DNA of 64,000 nucleotides from Flavobacteriales bacterium (GCA_947470515.1 CANITF010000004.1:62001-126000), one strand, 5' to 3'. Shown: positions 44,094 to 54,540, counted from the first letter of the stretch. Numbers and translations: made by a program. Notes: generated by a model from the sequence alone, not told the origin.

Positions 44094-45337
44094 TGCTGTA
44101 CTATTTATTCGACTATCTTGATTCATTGAATTTCCCGGGAGCGGGATTATTTCAATTTATTTCCTTCAGAGCTGCAATGGCACTGATGACATCGTTAATT
44201 GTTTCTATCTTCTTTGGAAAGAAAATTATCAATTTATTAAGAAAACAGCAAATCGGTGAAACAGTTCGTGATCTAGGTTTGGCAGGCCAAGTTGAAAAAT
44301 CAGGAACGCCAACAATGGGTGGATTAATCATTTTAGGAGCTATCTTAATCCCAACGATTTTGTTCGCCAAATTGCACAACATTTATGTCATCACAATGAT
44401 TGTCGCAACCATTTGGTTAGGCGTCATTGGATTCTTGGATGATTATATCAAAGTTTTCAGAAAGAACAAAGAAGGTCTTGCTGGAAAATCTAAAATTGTT
44501 GGTCAAATCGGAGTTGGATTAATCGTAGGTTGCATGCTTTATTTCTCAAAAGATGTTACTGTGCACAAGCGCGTTCAAGAAAATTATGTATTGCAAGCTG
44601 ACGAAGAATTTGTAACACATGAACACCAAAATGGCAAAGATGAAAACTTTAAATGGATCAAAACGGATGACATGACAACCACAATTCCTTTCATCAAAGG
44701 AAATGAATTCAATTACAATTGGTTAATGGGAGATTCTGATAAATCCTATGGTTGGTTATTGTTTATTCCAATTGTGATTTTTATTGTCATCGCAGTTTCG
44801 AATGGTGCAAACATGACGGATGGTCTTGATGGTTTAGCAACTGGAACTTCTGCAATTATTGGACTTGCATTAGCAGTTTTAGCATACGTCAGTTCGAATG
44901 CCTTTTTTGCCGATTACCTGAACGTAATGTACATTCCACTGGCCGAAGAGTTAGTAATATTTATTGCTGCATTCGTTGGAGCGTGTGTTGGATTCCTTTG
45001 GTATAATTCATACCCAGCTCAAGTTTTTATGGGTGATACAGGAAGTTTAGCAATCGGAGGAATTATCGCTGTTTTTGCGATTGCCATCCGAAAAGAATTA
45101 TTGATTCCAGTTTTATGTGGTGTATTTCTTATTGAAAACTTATCTGTAATCATGCAGGTGGGTTATTTCAAATTTACTAAGAAACGGTTTGGAGTTGGAA
45201 AACGAATCTTCTTAATGGCGCCTTTACATCATCATTATCAAAAAACTGGATTGCATGAAGCCAAAATTGTTTCGCGCTTCTGGATTATCAGCGTATTCCT
45301 CGCTGTAATAACAATTGTAACACTGAAACTACGCTAA
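44093..45337 (+). CDS. mraY: Phospho-N-acetylmuramoyl-pentapeptide-transferase
   Basis: Integral membrane enzyme that transfers phospho-MurNAc-pentapeptide to undecaprenyl phosphate, forming lipid I. 414 aa, about ten helices. [19 protein letters not shown] (catalytic aspartates), [12 protein letters not shown] and MAPLHHHYQ are all present. A ~55-residue soluble insert after the fourth helix ([16 protein letters not shown] to NYNWLMG) accounts for its extra length over the 360-aa E. coli enzyme. Confidence 0.98.
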   Translation: MLYYLFDYLDSLNFPGAGLFQFISFRAAMALMTSLIVSIFFGKKIINLLRKQQIGETVRDLGLAGQVEKSGTPTMGGLIILGAILIPTILFAKLHNIYVITMIVATIWLGVIGFLDDYIKVFRKNKEGLAGKSKIVGQIGVGLIVGCMLYFSKDVTVHKRVQENYVLQADEEFVTHEHQNGKDENFKWIKTDDMTTTIPFIKGNEFNYNWLMGDSDKSYGWLLFIPIVIFIVIAVSNGANMTDGLDGLATGTSAIIGLALAVLAYVSSNAFFADYLNVMYIPLAEELVIFIAAFVGACVGFLWYNSYPAQVFMGDTGSLAIGGIIAVFAIAIRKELLIPVLCGVFLIENLSVIMQVGYFKFTKKRFGVGKRIFLMAPLHHHYQKTGLHEAKIVSRFWIISVFLAVITIVTLKLR

Positions 45338-45340
45338 AAA

Positions 45341-46684
45341 GTGGTAGGAACGAACAAACATATCGCCATTTTAGGTGCCGGAGAAAGCGGTGTCGGTGCT
45401 GCCATTCTAGCAAAAAAAATGGGGTGGAATGTGTTCGTTTCAGATTTTGGAAAAATCAAGGAGGACTTCAAAAATCAATTGAATGAAAAAGGATTTGAGT
45501 GGGAAGAAGAAAAACATTCAGAAGAGATAATTCTAACAGCTGATTTGATTATTAAATCTCCTGGAATTCCAGAAAAAGCACCTCTAATCAAGAAATTGAG
45601 GGAAAAAGGCGTTCAAATTATTTCTGAGATTGAATTTGCAGGATATTATTCGAAAGCTAAAACAATTTGCATTACGGGAAGTAACGGGAAGACTACTACC
45701 AGCATGATGACTTTCCATATTTTGAAGAAAGCAGGGATCAATGTTGGATTAGCAGGTAACGTTGGAACCAGTTATGCGAAACAAGTCGCTGAAAATGACT
45801 TTGACTGGTATGTTATAGAATTGAGTTCTTTTCAATTGGATGACATGTTCAAATTCAAAGCTGATATCGCAATTCTTACCAATATTACTCCAGATCATTT
45901 GGATCGATATGACTATCAAATGCAAAACTATGTTGATTCTAAATTTCGAATCATTCAAAATCAAACAAACAGTGATTATTTCATTTTTAACAATGATGAT
46001 CCAATTATCAAAGTTGAACTTGCAAAACGCAAAATCAACGCAATTCAAGCGCCATTTTCTTTGAAAGAAGAGATTAAATACGGTGGCTTCGCAAACGAGC
46101 AACAACTAACAATAAATATAAACGAACAACTAATTATGTCAATTCACGATTTAGCACTTAAAGGGAAACACAACACCCAAAATTCTTTGGCGTCAGGTAT
46201 TGCGTCAAGAATCCTAGAAATTAGGAAAGACGTTGTAAGAGAAAGTCTAGAGGATTTTACAAATGTAGAACACCGTCTAGAATTTGTCGCAAAAGTTAAT
46301 GGAATAGAATTCATTAATGATTCAAAAGCAACAAACGTAAACTCAACATGGTTTGCCTTGGAAAGCATGGAACATCCAACAGTTTGGATCGTTGGTGGTG
46401 TGGATAAAGGAAACGATTATTCTGAGTTAATGCAATTGGTAAAAGACAAAGTGAAGTCGATCATTTGCCTTGGTGTGGATAATCAAAAATTGATTGAAGC
46501 ATTTACAGGAGTTGTAGAAACGATTGTGGAAGCACGTTCTGCAATGGAAGCTGTAGCTTATGGTTACCGTTTAGCAAAAAAAGACGAAACAGTTTTATTA
46601 TCTCCAGCGTGTGCTAGTTTCGATTTATTTGAAAACTATGAAGACAGAGGAAATAAATTCAAAGAAGCAGTTCGATCATTATAA
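45341..46684 (+). CDS. murD: UDP-MurNAc-L-alanine:D-glutamate ligase
   Basis: Adds D-glutamate to UDP-MurNAc-L-Ala. 447 aa with the N-terminal Rossmann domain (AILGAGESGVGAA), the central ATPase domain with ITGSNGKT (K117), ILTNITPDHLDRYD, and the C-terminal domain with WIVGGVDKGNDY and LLSPACASFDLFENYEDRG. The only sensible start is GTG at 45341, 3 nt after mraY. Confidence 0.97.
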   Translation: MVGTNKHIAILGAGESGVGAAILAKKMGWNVFVSDFGKIKEDFKNQLNEKGFEWEEEKHSEEIILTADLIIKSPGIPEKAPLIKKLREKGVQIISEIEFAGYYSKAKTICITGSNGKTTTSMMTFHILKKAGINVGLAGNVGTSYAKQVAENDFDWYVIELSSFQLDDMFKFKADIAILTNITPDHLDRYDYQMQNYVDSKFRIIQNQTNSDYFIFNNDDPIIKVELAKRKINAIQAPFSLKEEIKYGGFANEQQLTININEQLIMSIHDLALKGKHNTQNSLASGIASRILEIRKDVVRESLEDFTNVEHRLEFVAKVNGIEFINDSKATNVNSTWFALESMEHPTVWIVGGVDKGNDYSELMQLVKDKVKSIICLGVDNQKLIEAFTGVVETIVEARSAMEAVAYGYRLAKKDETVLLSPACASFDLFENYEDRGNKFKEAVRSL

Positions 46685-46693
46685 TTAAAAACC

Positions 46694-47167
46694 ATGAACG
46701 AGAAATTGAATATTAAAGTAGAAGACCGATTGCTTGAAGCAAGAAAGGAAGGCTTGCGTCAATTTCACGAAACTTCTATGCGTCCACATGGAAAATTATG
46801 GGGAATGGATGTCTTCTCATGGAGCAATCCGAATGCTGGTTTAATTTCAAATACCTTGCATTCGTTTCCTTTTCCTGTTATTTGGATTGGAAATGGTTCG
46901 ACAATTATCGATGCAATTAATGAAGAAGAAGATGTTTTAGCCAACCTTCATTCAATTATTGCTTACGATTTTAACGTTTTCAACTTAAAGGATGAATGGT
47001 TGACTCAAATTAAAAATTGTGCGGGTACAGAGACAGTTGAGCAAACATTCGAATTTCTTAAAATGTTCAAAGCACCGCAAACTGTTTTGATGTTCACTTC
47101 CTCAGGAGAGAAACAATTAGAAAACATGAAAATTTTTGATGATTATTTAAAACTTGTTCAACTTTAA
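46694..47167 (+). CDS. Uncharacterised 157-aa protein in the dcw cluster, possibly a degenerate Mur-ligase C-terminal domain
   Basis: Intact gene between murD (9 bp upstream) and ftsW (TAATG overlap), so cotranscribed. No signal peptide or membrane helix. I do not recognise it by name. From about residue 60 its order of elements parallels the MurD C-terminal domain: PVIWIGNGST versus PTVWIVGGVDKG, HSIIAYD versus KSIICLG, GTETVEQTFEFLK versus VETIVEARSAMEA, and TVLMFTSSGEKQLENMKIFDDYLK versus MurD's TVLLSPACASFDLFENYEDRG. The Mur catalytic residues (DKG, SPACASFD) are missing. A stand-alone, inactive derivative is my inference only. The first 55 residues (EARKEGLRQFHETSMRPHGK and after) match nothing I know. 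Confidence 0.8.
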   Translation: MNEKLNIKVEDRLLEARKEGLRQFHETSMRPHGKLWGMDVFSWSNPNAGLISNTLHSFPFPVIWIGNGSTIIDAINEEEDVLANLHSIIAYDFNVFNLKDEWLTQIKNCAGTETVEQTFEFLKMFKAPQTVLMFTSSGEKQLENMKIFDDYLKLVQL

Positions 47168-48342
47168 TGAGAGAATATTTAAAATATTTGAAAGGGGACG
47201 GAGTGATTTGGATTATCACTTTGTTGATGCTTGCTTTTTCTTTGGTAACGGTCTATAGTTTCGTTCCAATTCTTGTGAAAATTGAAGGAGGAACACCTTT
47301 TAAATACCTTTTTAAACATTTTATTTATATCGCAATTGGACTCGGGATTATGTATTGGATCCATAAAAAGGATTCTAAATATATCTGGCAATTGTCGAAG
47401 TTTAGTTTTTATGTGGCAGTTGGGTTGTTGCTGTTCACCTTCTTTTTTGGTAAAGAAATGAATGGTGCAGGTCGGTGGATTCAAGTTCCATTTGTTGGAT
47501 TAACATTCCAATCTTCCGATTTTGCCAAATTGGCATTATTGATTTATGTTTCAAGATTATTAGTGCAAAAAAAGGATCAGTTGAAGAGTTGGAAAGATGG
47601 CTTTTGGCCAGTTATCCTGCCTGTTATTGTTATTTGTGGATTGATTGTTAAGGATAATTTCTCTACAGCTGGAATCTTATTTGCTATAAGTCTTTCTTTA
47701 CTTTTTTTAGGGAAAGTGCCCATATCAAAAATCTTATTGACGATTTCTAGTGGTATTGTTTTAATGGGATTAGTAGTTGGATTGCACCTTGCTGCACCAG
47801 CATTGAATTTGTTACCCCGTTATTCAACATGGGAAAATAGAATCATGAATCGAATGGATAACGATGATGATAATGTTCTAGCAAATGCACAAGCAATGAA
47901 TGCCGAATTAGGAATTTATCACGGTTCAATTTTCGGTCAAGGTGTAGGTGATGGAAAACTAAAGGAATACACTCCTGAAGCGTACGCCGATTTTTATTAC
48001 TCAAGTTTTGTCGAAGAATTCGGGCTAGTTGCCGCAATTGTTTTAATGTTGCTCTACCTCATTTTATTGTATCGGATTATTAAAATCGGACTTCGTGCAG
48101 AAAGCATGTTCGAAACCTATACGTGCTTGAGTATTGGGATTTTGTTGTTAAGTCAAGCTTCTGTGAATATGTTAGTTTGTACTGGAATTTTTCCTGTAAC
48201 AGGACAAAATATGCCGCTGTTAGCGATGGGTGGATCAGCCTTAATAATGACTTGTGTGGCTATTGGTATTGTTCAAAGTATCGCCTATAAACAGGATAAA
48301 GGAAATAAAGAAGAATCATCAAACGCATTCGTATCGGCATGA
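47167..48342 (+). CDS. ftsW: FtsW/RodA/SpoVE-family lipid II glycosyltransferase
   Basis: Polytopic SEDS membrane protein that polymerises glycan strands at the septum together with FtsI. 391 aa, about ten helices, with the NGAGRWIQVPFVGLTFQSSDFAK motif, PRYSTWENRIM, the GSIFGQGVGDGKLK segment and the FPVTGQNMPLLAMGGSALI motif near the C-terminus. Cluster position makes FtsW more likely than RodA. It overlaps murG by 4 nt (ATGA). Confidence 0.96.
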   Translation: MREYLKYLKGDGVIWIITLLMLAFSLVTVYSFVPILVKIEGGTPFKYLFKHFIYIAIGLGIMYWIHKKDSKYIWQLSKFSFYVAVGLLLFTFFFGKEMNGAGRWIQVPFVGLTFQSSDFAKLALLIYVSRLLVQKKDQLKSWKDGFWPVILPVIVICGLIVKDNFSTAGILFAISLSLLFLGKVPISKILLTISSGIVLMGLVVGLHLAAPALNLLPRYSTWENRIMNRMDNDDDNVLANAQAMNAELGIYHGSIFGQGVGDGKLKEYTPEAYADFYYSSFVEEFGLVAAIVLMLLYLILLYRIIKIGLRAESMFETYTCLSIGILLLSQASVNMLVCTGIFPVTGQNMPLLAMGGSALIMTCVAIGIVQSIAYKQDKGNKEESSNAFVSA

Positions 48343-49442
48343 AATTAAAGCGTGTTATCATATCAGGAGGCGGAACTGGGGGACATATTTTCCCAGCGAT
48401 CGCTATTGCGGATGAAATTAAAAAACGGAATCCATCGGTTGAAATATTATTTGTTGGTGCTGTTGGGAAAATGGAAATGGAAAAAGTGCCTGCCGCTGGT
48501 TACAAAATTGTGGGTTTAACAATCGTTGGATTTCAACGACGAATTACTTTTTCAAATTTTTTACTTCCCTTTAAAATTATTAAGAGTCTATGGATGGCGA
48601 GAAGCATCCTTAAAAATTTCAACCCAGAAGTTGTAATTGGTGTGGGAGGGTATGCTAGCGGACCAACATTAAAAGCAGCCACAATGTTGGGAATACCAAC
48701 GTTGATTCAAGAACAAAATTCGTTTCCAGGTAAAACAAATAAATTATTAGCTAAAAAAGTCACTGCCATTTGCACTGCGTATGATGGTTTAGATCGCTTT
48801 TTTCCAGCAGATAAAATTACGTTTACCGGAAATCCTGTTCGTTTTGAAATGGTTCATATTGAAGGAAAAAGACAAGAAGCGTTTGACTATTATAACTTAG
48901 ATTCGAATAAGAAAACTATCTTAATTATTGGAGGAAGTTTAGGCGCAAGAACCTTAAACGAATCCTTAATGAATCACTACAAGTTAATTGTAGAAAAAGA
49001 TGTTCAAGTATTATGGCAGTGCGGAAAATACTATTTCTCTAGTTTAAGCGAACAATTAGAAGGAAAGCATGATCCTAATATAAAATTAGTTCAATTCATC
49101 GATCGCATGGATTTAGCATATGCCTTAGCAGATATAATTATTTCTAGAGCTGGAGCAATTTCTGTGTCTGAACTTTGTCTGATTAAAAAACCGACAATTC
49201 TTGTCCCTTCTCCCAACGTTTCAGAAGATCATCAAACGAAAAACGCAATGGCATTGGTTTCTAAAAGTGCAGCAATGTTGGTTAAAGACAAAGAAGCTAA
49301 AGAGAATTTGATTCCGACTGCAATCGAGCTAATATCAAATGAAGAAGAGAAATCGAAACTCATAGAAGAAATCACAAAACTGGGCAGACCAGATGCGACT
49401 GAACATATCGTTGATGAAATAGAAAAAATTGCAAAGCATTAA
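48339..49442 (+). CDS. murG: UDP-GlcNAc--lipid I N-acetylglucosamine transferase
   Basis: Peripheral membrane glycosyltransferase forming lipid II. 367 aa, GT-B fold. The N-terminal SGGGTGGHIFPAIAIA is the family signature; GVGGYASGPT, IQEQNSFPGKTNKLLA, GGSLGARTLNE and ISRAGAISVSEL follow in the expected order. Its stop overlaps the murC start (TAATG). Confidence 0.98.
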   Translation: MKLKRVIISGGGTGGHIFPAIAIADEIKKRNPSVEILFVGAVGKMEMEKVPAAGYKIVGLTIVGFQRRITFSNFLLPFKIIKSLWMARSILKNFNPEVVIGVGGYASGPTLKAATMLGIPTLIQEQNSFPGKTNKLLAKKVTAICTAYDGLDRFFPADKITFTGNPVRFEMVHIEGKRQEAFDYYNLDSNKKTILIIGGSLGARTLNESLMNHYKLIVEKDVQVLWQCGKYYFSSLSEQLEGKHDPNIKLVQFIDRMDLAYALADIIISRAGAISVSELCLIKKPTILVPSPNVSEDHQTKNAMALVSKSAAMLVKDKEAKENLIPTAIELISNEEEKSKLIEEITKLGRPDATEHIVDEIEKIAKH

Positions 49443-50821
49443 TGGAGCGACTTAATTCCATACAATTATCACAATTCAAAAATGTCTATTTTATTGGAAT
49501 AGGTGGAATTGGAATGTCTGCTTTGGCGAGATATTTTAATGCAATTGGTTTAGAAGTAGCAGGTTATGACAAAACAGCTACAACTTTAACAGAGGAATTA
49601 GAAAATGAAGGAATAAGAATCCATTTTGATGATATGGGGACGGGAATTCCTAGTCAATTCAAAGAAATCGAAACAACACTTGTTGTTTATACACCAGCAA
49701 TTCCAAGAAATCACGGGGAATTAGGATTCTTTAAAGAACAGCAGGCGAACCTGTTTAAACGCTCTGAAGTTTTAGGATTAATAACGCGACAATCAAAAGG
49801 ATTGGGTGTTGCGGGAACGCACGGAAAAACAACGACAAGTTCAATGCTTGCGCACATTTTAAATGAATCAACTTTAAAATGTAATGCTTTTTTAGGTGGT
49901 ATTGCAACGAATTTCAATTCGAATTTGTTGATCAACAGAGAAAGTGATTATACTGTTATCGAAGCGGACGAATTTGATCGATCATTCTTAAAGTTGACCC
50001 CTTTTGCTTCGATTGTAACGTCAACGGATCCAGATCATTTAGACATCTACGGGAGCGCAGCAGTTTTTTTAGAAGGTTTTCAAAAATACACTGAATTAAT
50101 CAATGAAAAAGGTTGTTTGGTGAAGAAAGAAGGATTGGATGTTGCGTCAAAAGCAAAGACAATCACTTATGCAATTGATTCGGCAACAGCAGATTATTCT
50201 GGATTCAATTTGCAATTCAATGAAGGAAAATTTCTTGTTGATGTTAGAACTCCAAATGGAAAATTAAGCGAAGTTGAACTTGGAATTCCAGGAATTCATA
50301 ATGCAGAAAATGCAATTGCGTGTATTGTGTTGACACAATTTTTAGGACTTTCGGAAACCGAAATCAGATATGGATTAAAAACATTTAAAGGCGTTAAAAG
50401 GAGATTCGAATATCAAATAAAGACCGATAATTTGGTGTATATTGATGATTATGCGCACCATCCAACTGAAATAGAAGCATTGGTTTCATCCGTTCGACTT
50501 TTGTACCCAAATCAAAAAATTATAGGTGTTTTTCAACCGCATTTATTTTCACGAACAAAAGATTTTTTCGAAGGTTTTGCAAATGAACTATCAAAGTTGG
50601 ATGAAGTTATTTTGTTGCCAATTTATCCAGCTCGTGAAGAACCAATTGAAGGAGTAACGAGTGATGCTTTGTTGCAAAAAATTACGTGTATGGAGAAAAA
50701 TGTCATGAGTCCGACAGTTGCAATTTCACACTTGAGTAAGGTTGAAAACGGCGTAATTCTAACTATCGGAGCTGGAGATATTGATCGTATTGTTGAACCG
50801 TTAAAAAAAGCACTTTTATGA
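49442..50821 (+). CDS. murC: UDP-N-acetylmuramate--L-alanine ligase
   Basis: Adds the first amino acid (L-Ala) to UDP-MurNAc. 459 aa. N-terminal FIGIGGIGMSALARYF nucleotide-binding turn, P-loop GVAGTHGKTTTSSM with K129, EADEFDRSFLKL, TDPDHLDIYG and the C-terminal DDYAHHPTEIEA, typical of MurC. It overlaps ftsQ by 4 nt. Confidence 0.98.
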   Translation: MERLNSIQLSQFKNVYFIGIGGIGMSALARYFNAIGLEVAGYDKTATTLTEELENEGIRIHFDDMGTGIPSQFKEIETTLVVYTPAIPRNHGELGFFKEQQANLFKRSEVLGLITRQSKGLGVAGTHGKTTTSSMLAHILNESTLKCNAFLGGIATNFNSNLLINRESDYTVIEADEFDRSFLKLTPFASIVTSTDPDHLDIYGSAAVFLEGFQKYTELINEKGCLVKKEGLDVASKAKTITYAIDSATADYSGFNLQFNEGKFLVDVRTPNGKLSEVELGIPGIHNAENAIACIVLTQFLGLSETEIRYGLKTFKGVKRRFEYQIKTDNLVYIDDYAHHPTEIEALVSSVRLLYPNQKIIGVFQPHLFSRTKDFFEGFANELSKLDEVILLPIYPAREEPIEGVTSDALLQKITCMEKNVMSPTVAISHLSKVENGVILTIGAGDIDRIVEPLKKALL

Positions 50822-51633
50822 GGGTTTGGATCAAAAGAAGTCTTTGGATACTATTTGGAATAGGTGTACTTGTTCTCTTGTTTATGGTTCAAAATTCACA
50901 GAGTGAAACCGTCTTAAGTAAACCAGAAATTGTCATTCACGTAAAAGGCGAAAGTGCTTTTCTGACTGAAGATGAATTGTATGTGCGTTTAAAAAGAAAA
51001 GGATTTATTTTTAATGGACAAGCCCACCAAGATTTAAAAATTGCAGCTATTGAGAAGTATATAAAATCAATGTCTGAAGTAAAAGATGTGCGCGTTTATA
51101 CAAAAATTGGAAGCTCCTGGAAAATAGATGTGGATGTTCGAAAACCGATAGCGAGAGTTTTCAACAAATACGATGAAAATTTTTACCTAGATGAAGATGG
51201 TTTTATAATGAAATCATCTAACCTACATACCGCTCGTGTTGTGGTTGTTACAGGGTATATTAAAGATCGAATAAACTCTATTTCCGTCGATAAAATTATC
51301 AACAACGATACCTTGAAAAGTATTCGAAAAATAGATGATGTGTATCGTATTTCCAATTATGTTTGTAACGATCCATTGATGCGGGCTCTAATAGGCCAAA
51401 TTCATTTAAAAAAGAACGGTGATTTTGTACTGATACCGCTGGTTGGTGGTCAAAAAATTATTTTCGGATCAGCTTTCACTGATGAAGAAGTTAGAGAGAA
51501 GTTTAAGAAATTGAAGATATTTTACAAGGAAGCAATTCCTTACGAAGGTTGGGATAAGTACGAAGAAATTAGTTTGAAGTACAAAAAACAAATCGTTTGT
51601 AAGACTGTTGAGGGGTATATTGAAGAAAAATAA
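50818..51633 (+). CDS. ftsQ: Cell division protein FtsQ
   Basis: A single-pass division protein linking the Z-ring to septal synthesis. 271 aa: short cytoplasmic N-terminus, helix at about residues 8-24 (LWILFGIGVLVLLFMVQ), then a POTRA-like region (EIVIHVKGESAFLTEDELYVRL) and the FtsQ beta domain containing VDVRKPIARVFNKYDENFYLDEDGF. Sequence is divergent from E. coli FtsQ, but layout and position before ftsA support it. Confidence 0.9.
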   Translation: MRVWIKRSLWILFGIGVLVLLFMVQNSQSETVLSKPEIVIHVKGESAFLTEDELYVRLKRKGFIFNGQAHQDLKIAAIEKYIKSMSEVKDVRVYTKIGSSWKIDVDVRKPIARVFNKYDENFYLDEDGFIMKSSNLHTARVVVVTGYIKDRINSISVDKIINNDTLKSIRKIDDVYRISNYVCNDPLMRALIGQIHLKKNGDFVLIPLVGGQKIIFGSAFTDEEVREKFKKLKIFYKEAIPYEGWDKYEEISLKYKKQIVCKTVEGYIEEK

Positions 51634-51641
51634 AAAAGAAT

Positions 51642-52925
51642 ATGGCAGAGATTATTGTTGGACTTGATATTGGAACTACGAAGATTGCTTGTTTCGTTGG
51701 TAAGAAAAACGAACATGGTAAAATTGAAATTCTATCTATGGGGAAAAGCGAATCCCTTGGTGTGATGCGTGGAATGGTTTCGAATATTGAGAAAACAGTT
51801 CAATCAATAAAACTTGCAGTTGATGAAGCACAACAACGTGTTGAAGGTGAATTAACCATTCGTGTCGTGAATGTTGGAATTGCTGGTCAGCATATTAAAA
51901 GTTTACAACACCGTGGAATTCATACACGTGACCAAGTTGATAGCGAAATTTCACAAAAAGATATTAATGCACTTGTCGAGGACATGTATAAGTTGGTAAT
52001 GCAGCCAGGGGAAGCAATCATCACTGTTCTGCCGCAAGAATACATTATTGATAATGAACAAGGCATCAAAGATCCTATCGGAATGTTGGGACGACGCCTT
52101 GAAGCTAATTTTCACATAATCACTGGTCAAGTCGGTGCATCGCTAAATATTAGTAAATGCGTTGAAAAAGCTGGATTAGAAGTTAAAGAAATTATTTTGG
52201 AACCAATCGCTTCAGCTGATGCTGTTCTATCTGATGAAGAAAAAGAAGCAGGAGTAGTTTTGGTTGATATAGGTGGTGGAACGACAGATATTGCAATTTT
52301 CCACGAAGGAATTATTCGTCATACGGCTGTGATTCCATTTGGTGGAAATGTGATTACTGAAGATATCAAAGAGGGCTGTACAATCATGAAGCGTCAAGCT
52401 GAAATGTTGAAAATGAAATTTGGATCAGCATTGGCTTCAGAAAGTCAGGAAAACGAAGTTGTTTGTATTCCTGGATTGAGAGGTCGTGAACCGAAAGAAA
52501 TTACGATTCGAAATTTGGCAAGTATCATTCAAGCAAGAATGGAAGAAATTGTGGACTTAATTCATTATGAAATTTTGAATTCAGGTTACAGCAAAAAACT
52601 GATTGGTGGAATTGTTGTTACTGGAGGAGGGTCTCAGCTGAAACACATCACGCAATTATTTGAATATATTACTGGAATGGATACTAGAATTGGATATCCA
52701 ACAGAACATTTAGCAAACAATAATCACATTGAAAACTTGACAAGTCCTATGTATTCAACAGGAATTGGTCTGGTTTTAAAAGGATTCGAAGCATTAGAGA
52801 AGAAAGGTGTGACTGCCGAAGCTGCTAGTTCAGGAGCGGTTAAAACACATTCTGTTAAAAACAGAGGTTCATTTTTCGATAATATCGTTAAAAAGAGTCA
52901 AGGCTGGTTTAACGAAGAGGAATAA
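51642..52925 (+). CDS. ftsA: Cell division protein FtsA
   Basis: Actin-like ATPase that tethers FtsZ to the membrane. 427 aa opening EIIVGLDIGTTKIACFVG, with the SHS2/1C subdomain after RVVNVGIAGQHIKS, phosphate-2 motif VLVDIGGGTTDIAIF, and adenosine motif GGIVVTGGGSQLKHI. The C-terminus ends DNIVKKSQGWFNEEE, an amphipathic membrane-targeting helix. It starts 8 bp after ftsQ. Confidence 0.98.
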   Translation: MAEIIVGLDIGTTKIACFVGKKNEHGKIEILSMGKSESLGVMRGMVSNIEKTVQSIKLAVDEAQQRVEGELTIRVVNVGIAGQHIKSLQHRGIHTRDQVDSEISQKDINALVEDMYKLVMQPGEAIITVLPQEYIIDNEQGIKDPIGMLGRRLEANFHIITGQVGASLNISKCVEKAGLEVKEIILEPIASADAVLSDEEKEAGVVLVDIGGGTTDIAIFHEGIIRHTAVIPFGGNVITEDIKEGCTIMKRQAEMLKMKFGSALASESQENEVVCIPGLRGREPKEITIRNLASIIQARMEEIVDLIHYEILNSGYSKKLIGGIVVTGGGSQLKHITQLFEYITGMDTRIGYPTEHLANNNHIENLTSPMYSTGIGLVLKGFEALEKKGVTAEAASSGAVKTHSVKNRGSFFDNIVKKSQGWFNEEE

Positions 52926-52959
52926 ATAAAAATTAGAATAACAACAAATAATAGAAATT

Positions 52960-54540
52960 ATGGAATTTGATTTACCGAAGGATACAAACTCAATTATCAA
53001 AGTAATTGGTGTTGGAGGAGGTGGAAGCAATGCTGTGAACCACATGTATAACCAAGGAATCATTGGGGTTGATTTTATCGTGTGTAATACCGATAAACAA
53101 GCTTTAGATATTTCACCGGTGCCTTACAAAATTCAATTAGGGCCATCATTAACTGAAGGTCGTGGTGCAGGAGCTATTCCAGAAATCGGAATGAATGCAG
53201 CGATTGAAAATATCGAAGAAATTCGTGCATTATTGAGTAAAGACACTAAGATGGTTTTTGTTACTGCTGGATTAGGCGGTGGAACTGGAACGGGTGCTGC
53301 TCCAGTAATTGCGCAAGTAGCGAAGGAAATGGGTATTTTAACAGTAGGTATTGTAACAGTTCCTTTCAATTTTGAAGGTCGCAAAAGAAGATTGCAAGCT
53401 GAAGAAGGTTTGGATAAAATGCGTCAAAACGTTGATACTTTATTGGTAATCAATAATGAGCGTTTAGGTGAAATGACTGGAAATCTTACAATAAGTAATG
53501 CTTTTTCTCAAGCTGATGATGTTTTAACAACAGCTGCAAAAGGTATTGCTGAAGTAATTGCTGTAACAGGAGCTATCAACGTGGATTTCAATGATGTTCG
53601 CACTGTTATGAAAGACAGTGGTGTTGCAATTATGGGTAGCGCTGCAGTTGAAGGTGAAAACCGTGCAACATTAGCGGTTCAAGGAGCATTGAATTCTCCA
53701 TTATTGAATGATAACGATATCAGCGGTGCTCAATATGTGTTGTTGAACATTACATATGGTGATAAAGAAGTGTTGATGAACGAAATTACTGAAATAACTG
53801 ACTTCATTCAAGATGAAGCTGGCGCAACGGCTGATGTGATTTGGGGACATGGATATGATGCAACTTTAGGTGATAAATTAAGTGTAACATTGATTGCTAC
53901 TGGTTTTAAATCAAACCCTATTACAGGATTTGAAAAGGCTCAGGAAAGAAAAGTAAGTACTCTAGAAGATGAGCCAAAGAATGAAATTAAGGCACCTCTT
54001 TCTTCTCCAACGCAAGTAAACACATTTAGTAAAGCAGTTGAAGTGAAAGCAGTTGAAGAACCATTCTTGAAAGATGAGCCAACTTCGGAAACCCCTTCTA
54101 TGGAAATTAAAACAGAATTTACTTCAAGTATTTCCTCTGAAAAGACTGTAGAGGCGAATGAAATGAAGTTTGATTGGGATGTCGAAACATCAAATACAAT
54201 TGATTCTAATAAAGAAGATGTTGTTCGTTTTATGTTAGAAGATGACACGGAACAAAAAGTAAGTTTAGATAATGTTATTTCTAGAACAATCCTTTCTCCT
54301 GAAGATCAACAAAGAAGAACACAAGATCGTTTGTCAAAAATTCAAGAATATACTGCAAAATTGAAAAAAGCAGACGGTATTGCAGAATTTGAAAATGAAC
54401 CTGCTTATGTTAGAAGAAACATCCAATTAGCAAGTTCAACACCAAGTACCGACGAGCAATTTAGTCGTTTTGGATTGTCTGAAGATGAGAATGGAACTAC
54501 ATTAAGAAGTAACAATTTCTTGCACGATAACGTTGATTAA
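52960..54540 (+). CDS. ftsZ: Cell division protein FtsZ
   Basis: Tubulin-like GTPase forming the Z-ring. 526 aa. IIKVIGVGGGGSNAVNHM and the tubulin signature GGGTGTG at about residues 105-111 bind GTP; NVDTLLVINNERL and the catalytic T7-loop region (NVDFNDVRTVM) follow. The globular part ends near residue 320. A long acidic linker of about 180 residues, typical of Bacteroidota FtsZ, leads to the tail FLHDNVD, likely the FtsA-binding end. It follows ftsA by 34 bp, the widest gap inside the cluster. Confidence 0.98.
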   Translation: MEFDLPKDTNSIIKVIGVGGGGSNAVNHMYNQGIIGVDFIVCNTDKQALDISPVPYKIQLGPSLTEGRGAGAIPEIGMNAAIENIEEIRALLSKDTKMVFVTAGLGGGTGTGAAPVIAQVAKEMGILTVGIVTVPFNFEGRKRRLQAEEGLDKMRQNVDTLLVINNERLGEMTGNLTISNAFSQADDVLTTAAKGIAEVIAVTGAINVDFNDVRTVMKDSGVAIMGSAAVEGENRATLAVQGALNSPLLNDNDISGAQYVLLNITYGDKEVLMNEITEITDFIQDEAGATADVIWGHGYDATLGDKLSVTLIATGFKSNPITGFEKAQERKVSTLEDEPKNEIKAPLSSPTQVNTFSKAVEVKAVEEPFLKDEPTSETPSMEIKTEFTSSISSEKTVEANEMKFDWDVETSNTIDSNKEDVVRFMLEDDTEQKVSLDNVISRTILSPEDQQRRTQDRLSKIQEYTAKLKKADGIAEFENEPAYVRRNIQLASSTPSTDEQFSRFGLSEDENGTTLRSNNFLHDNVD

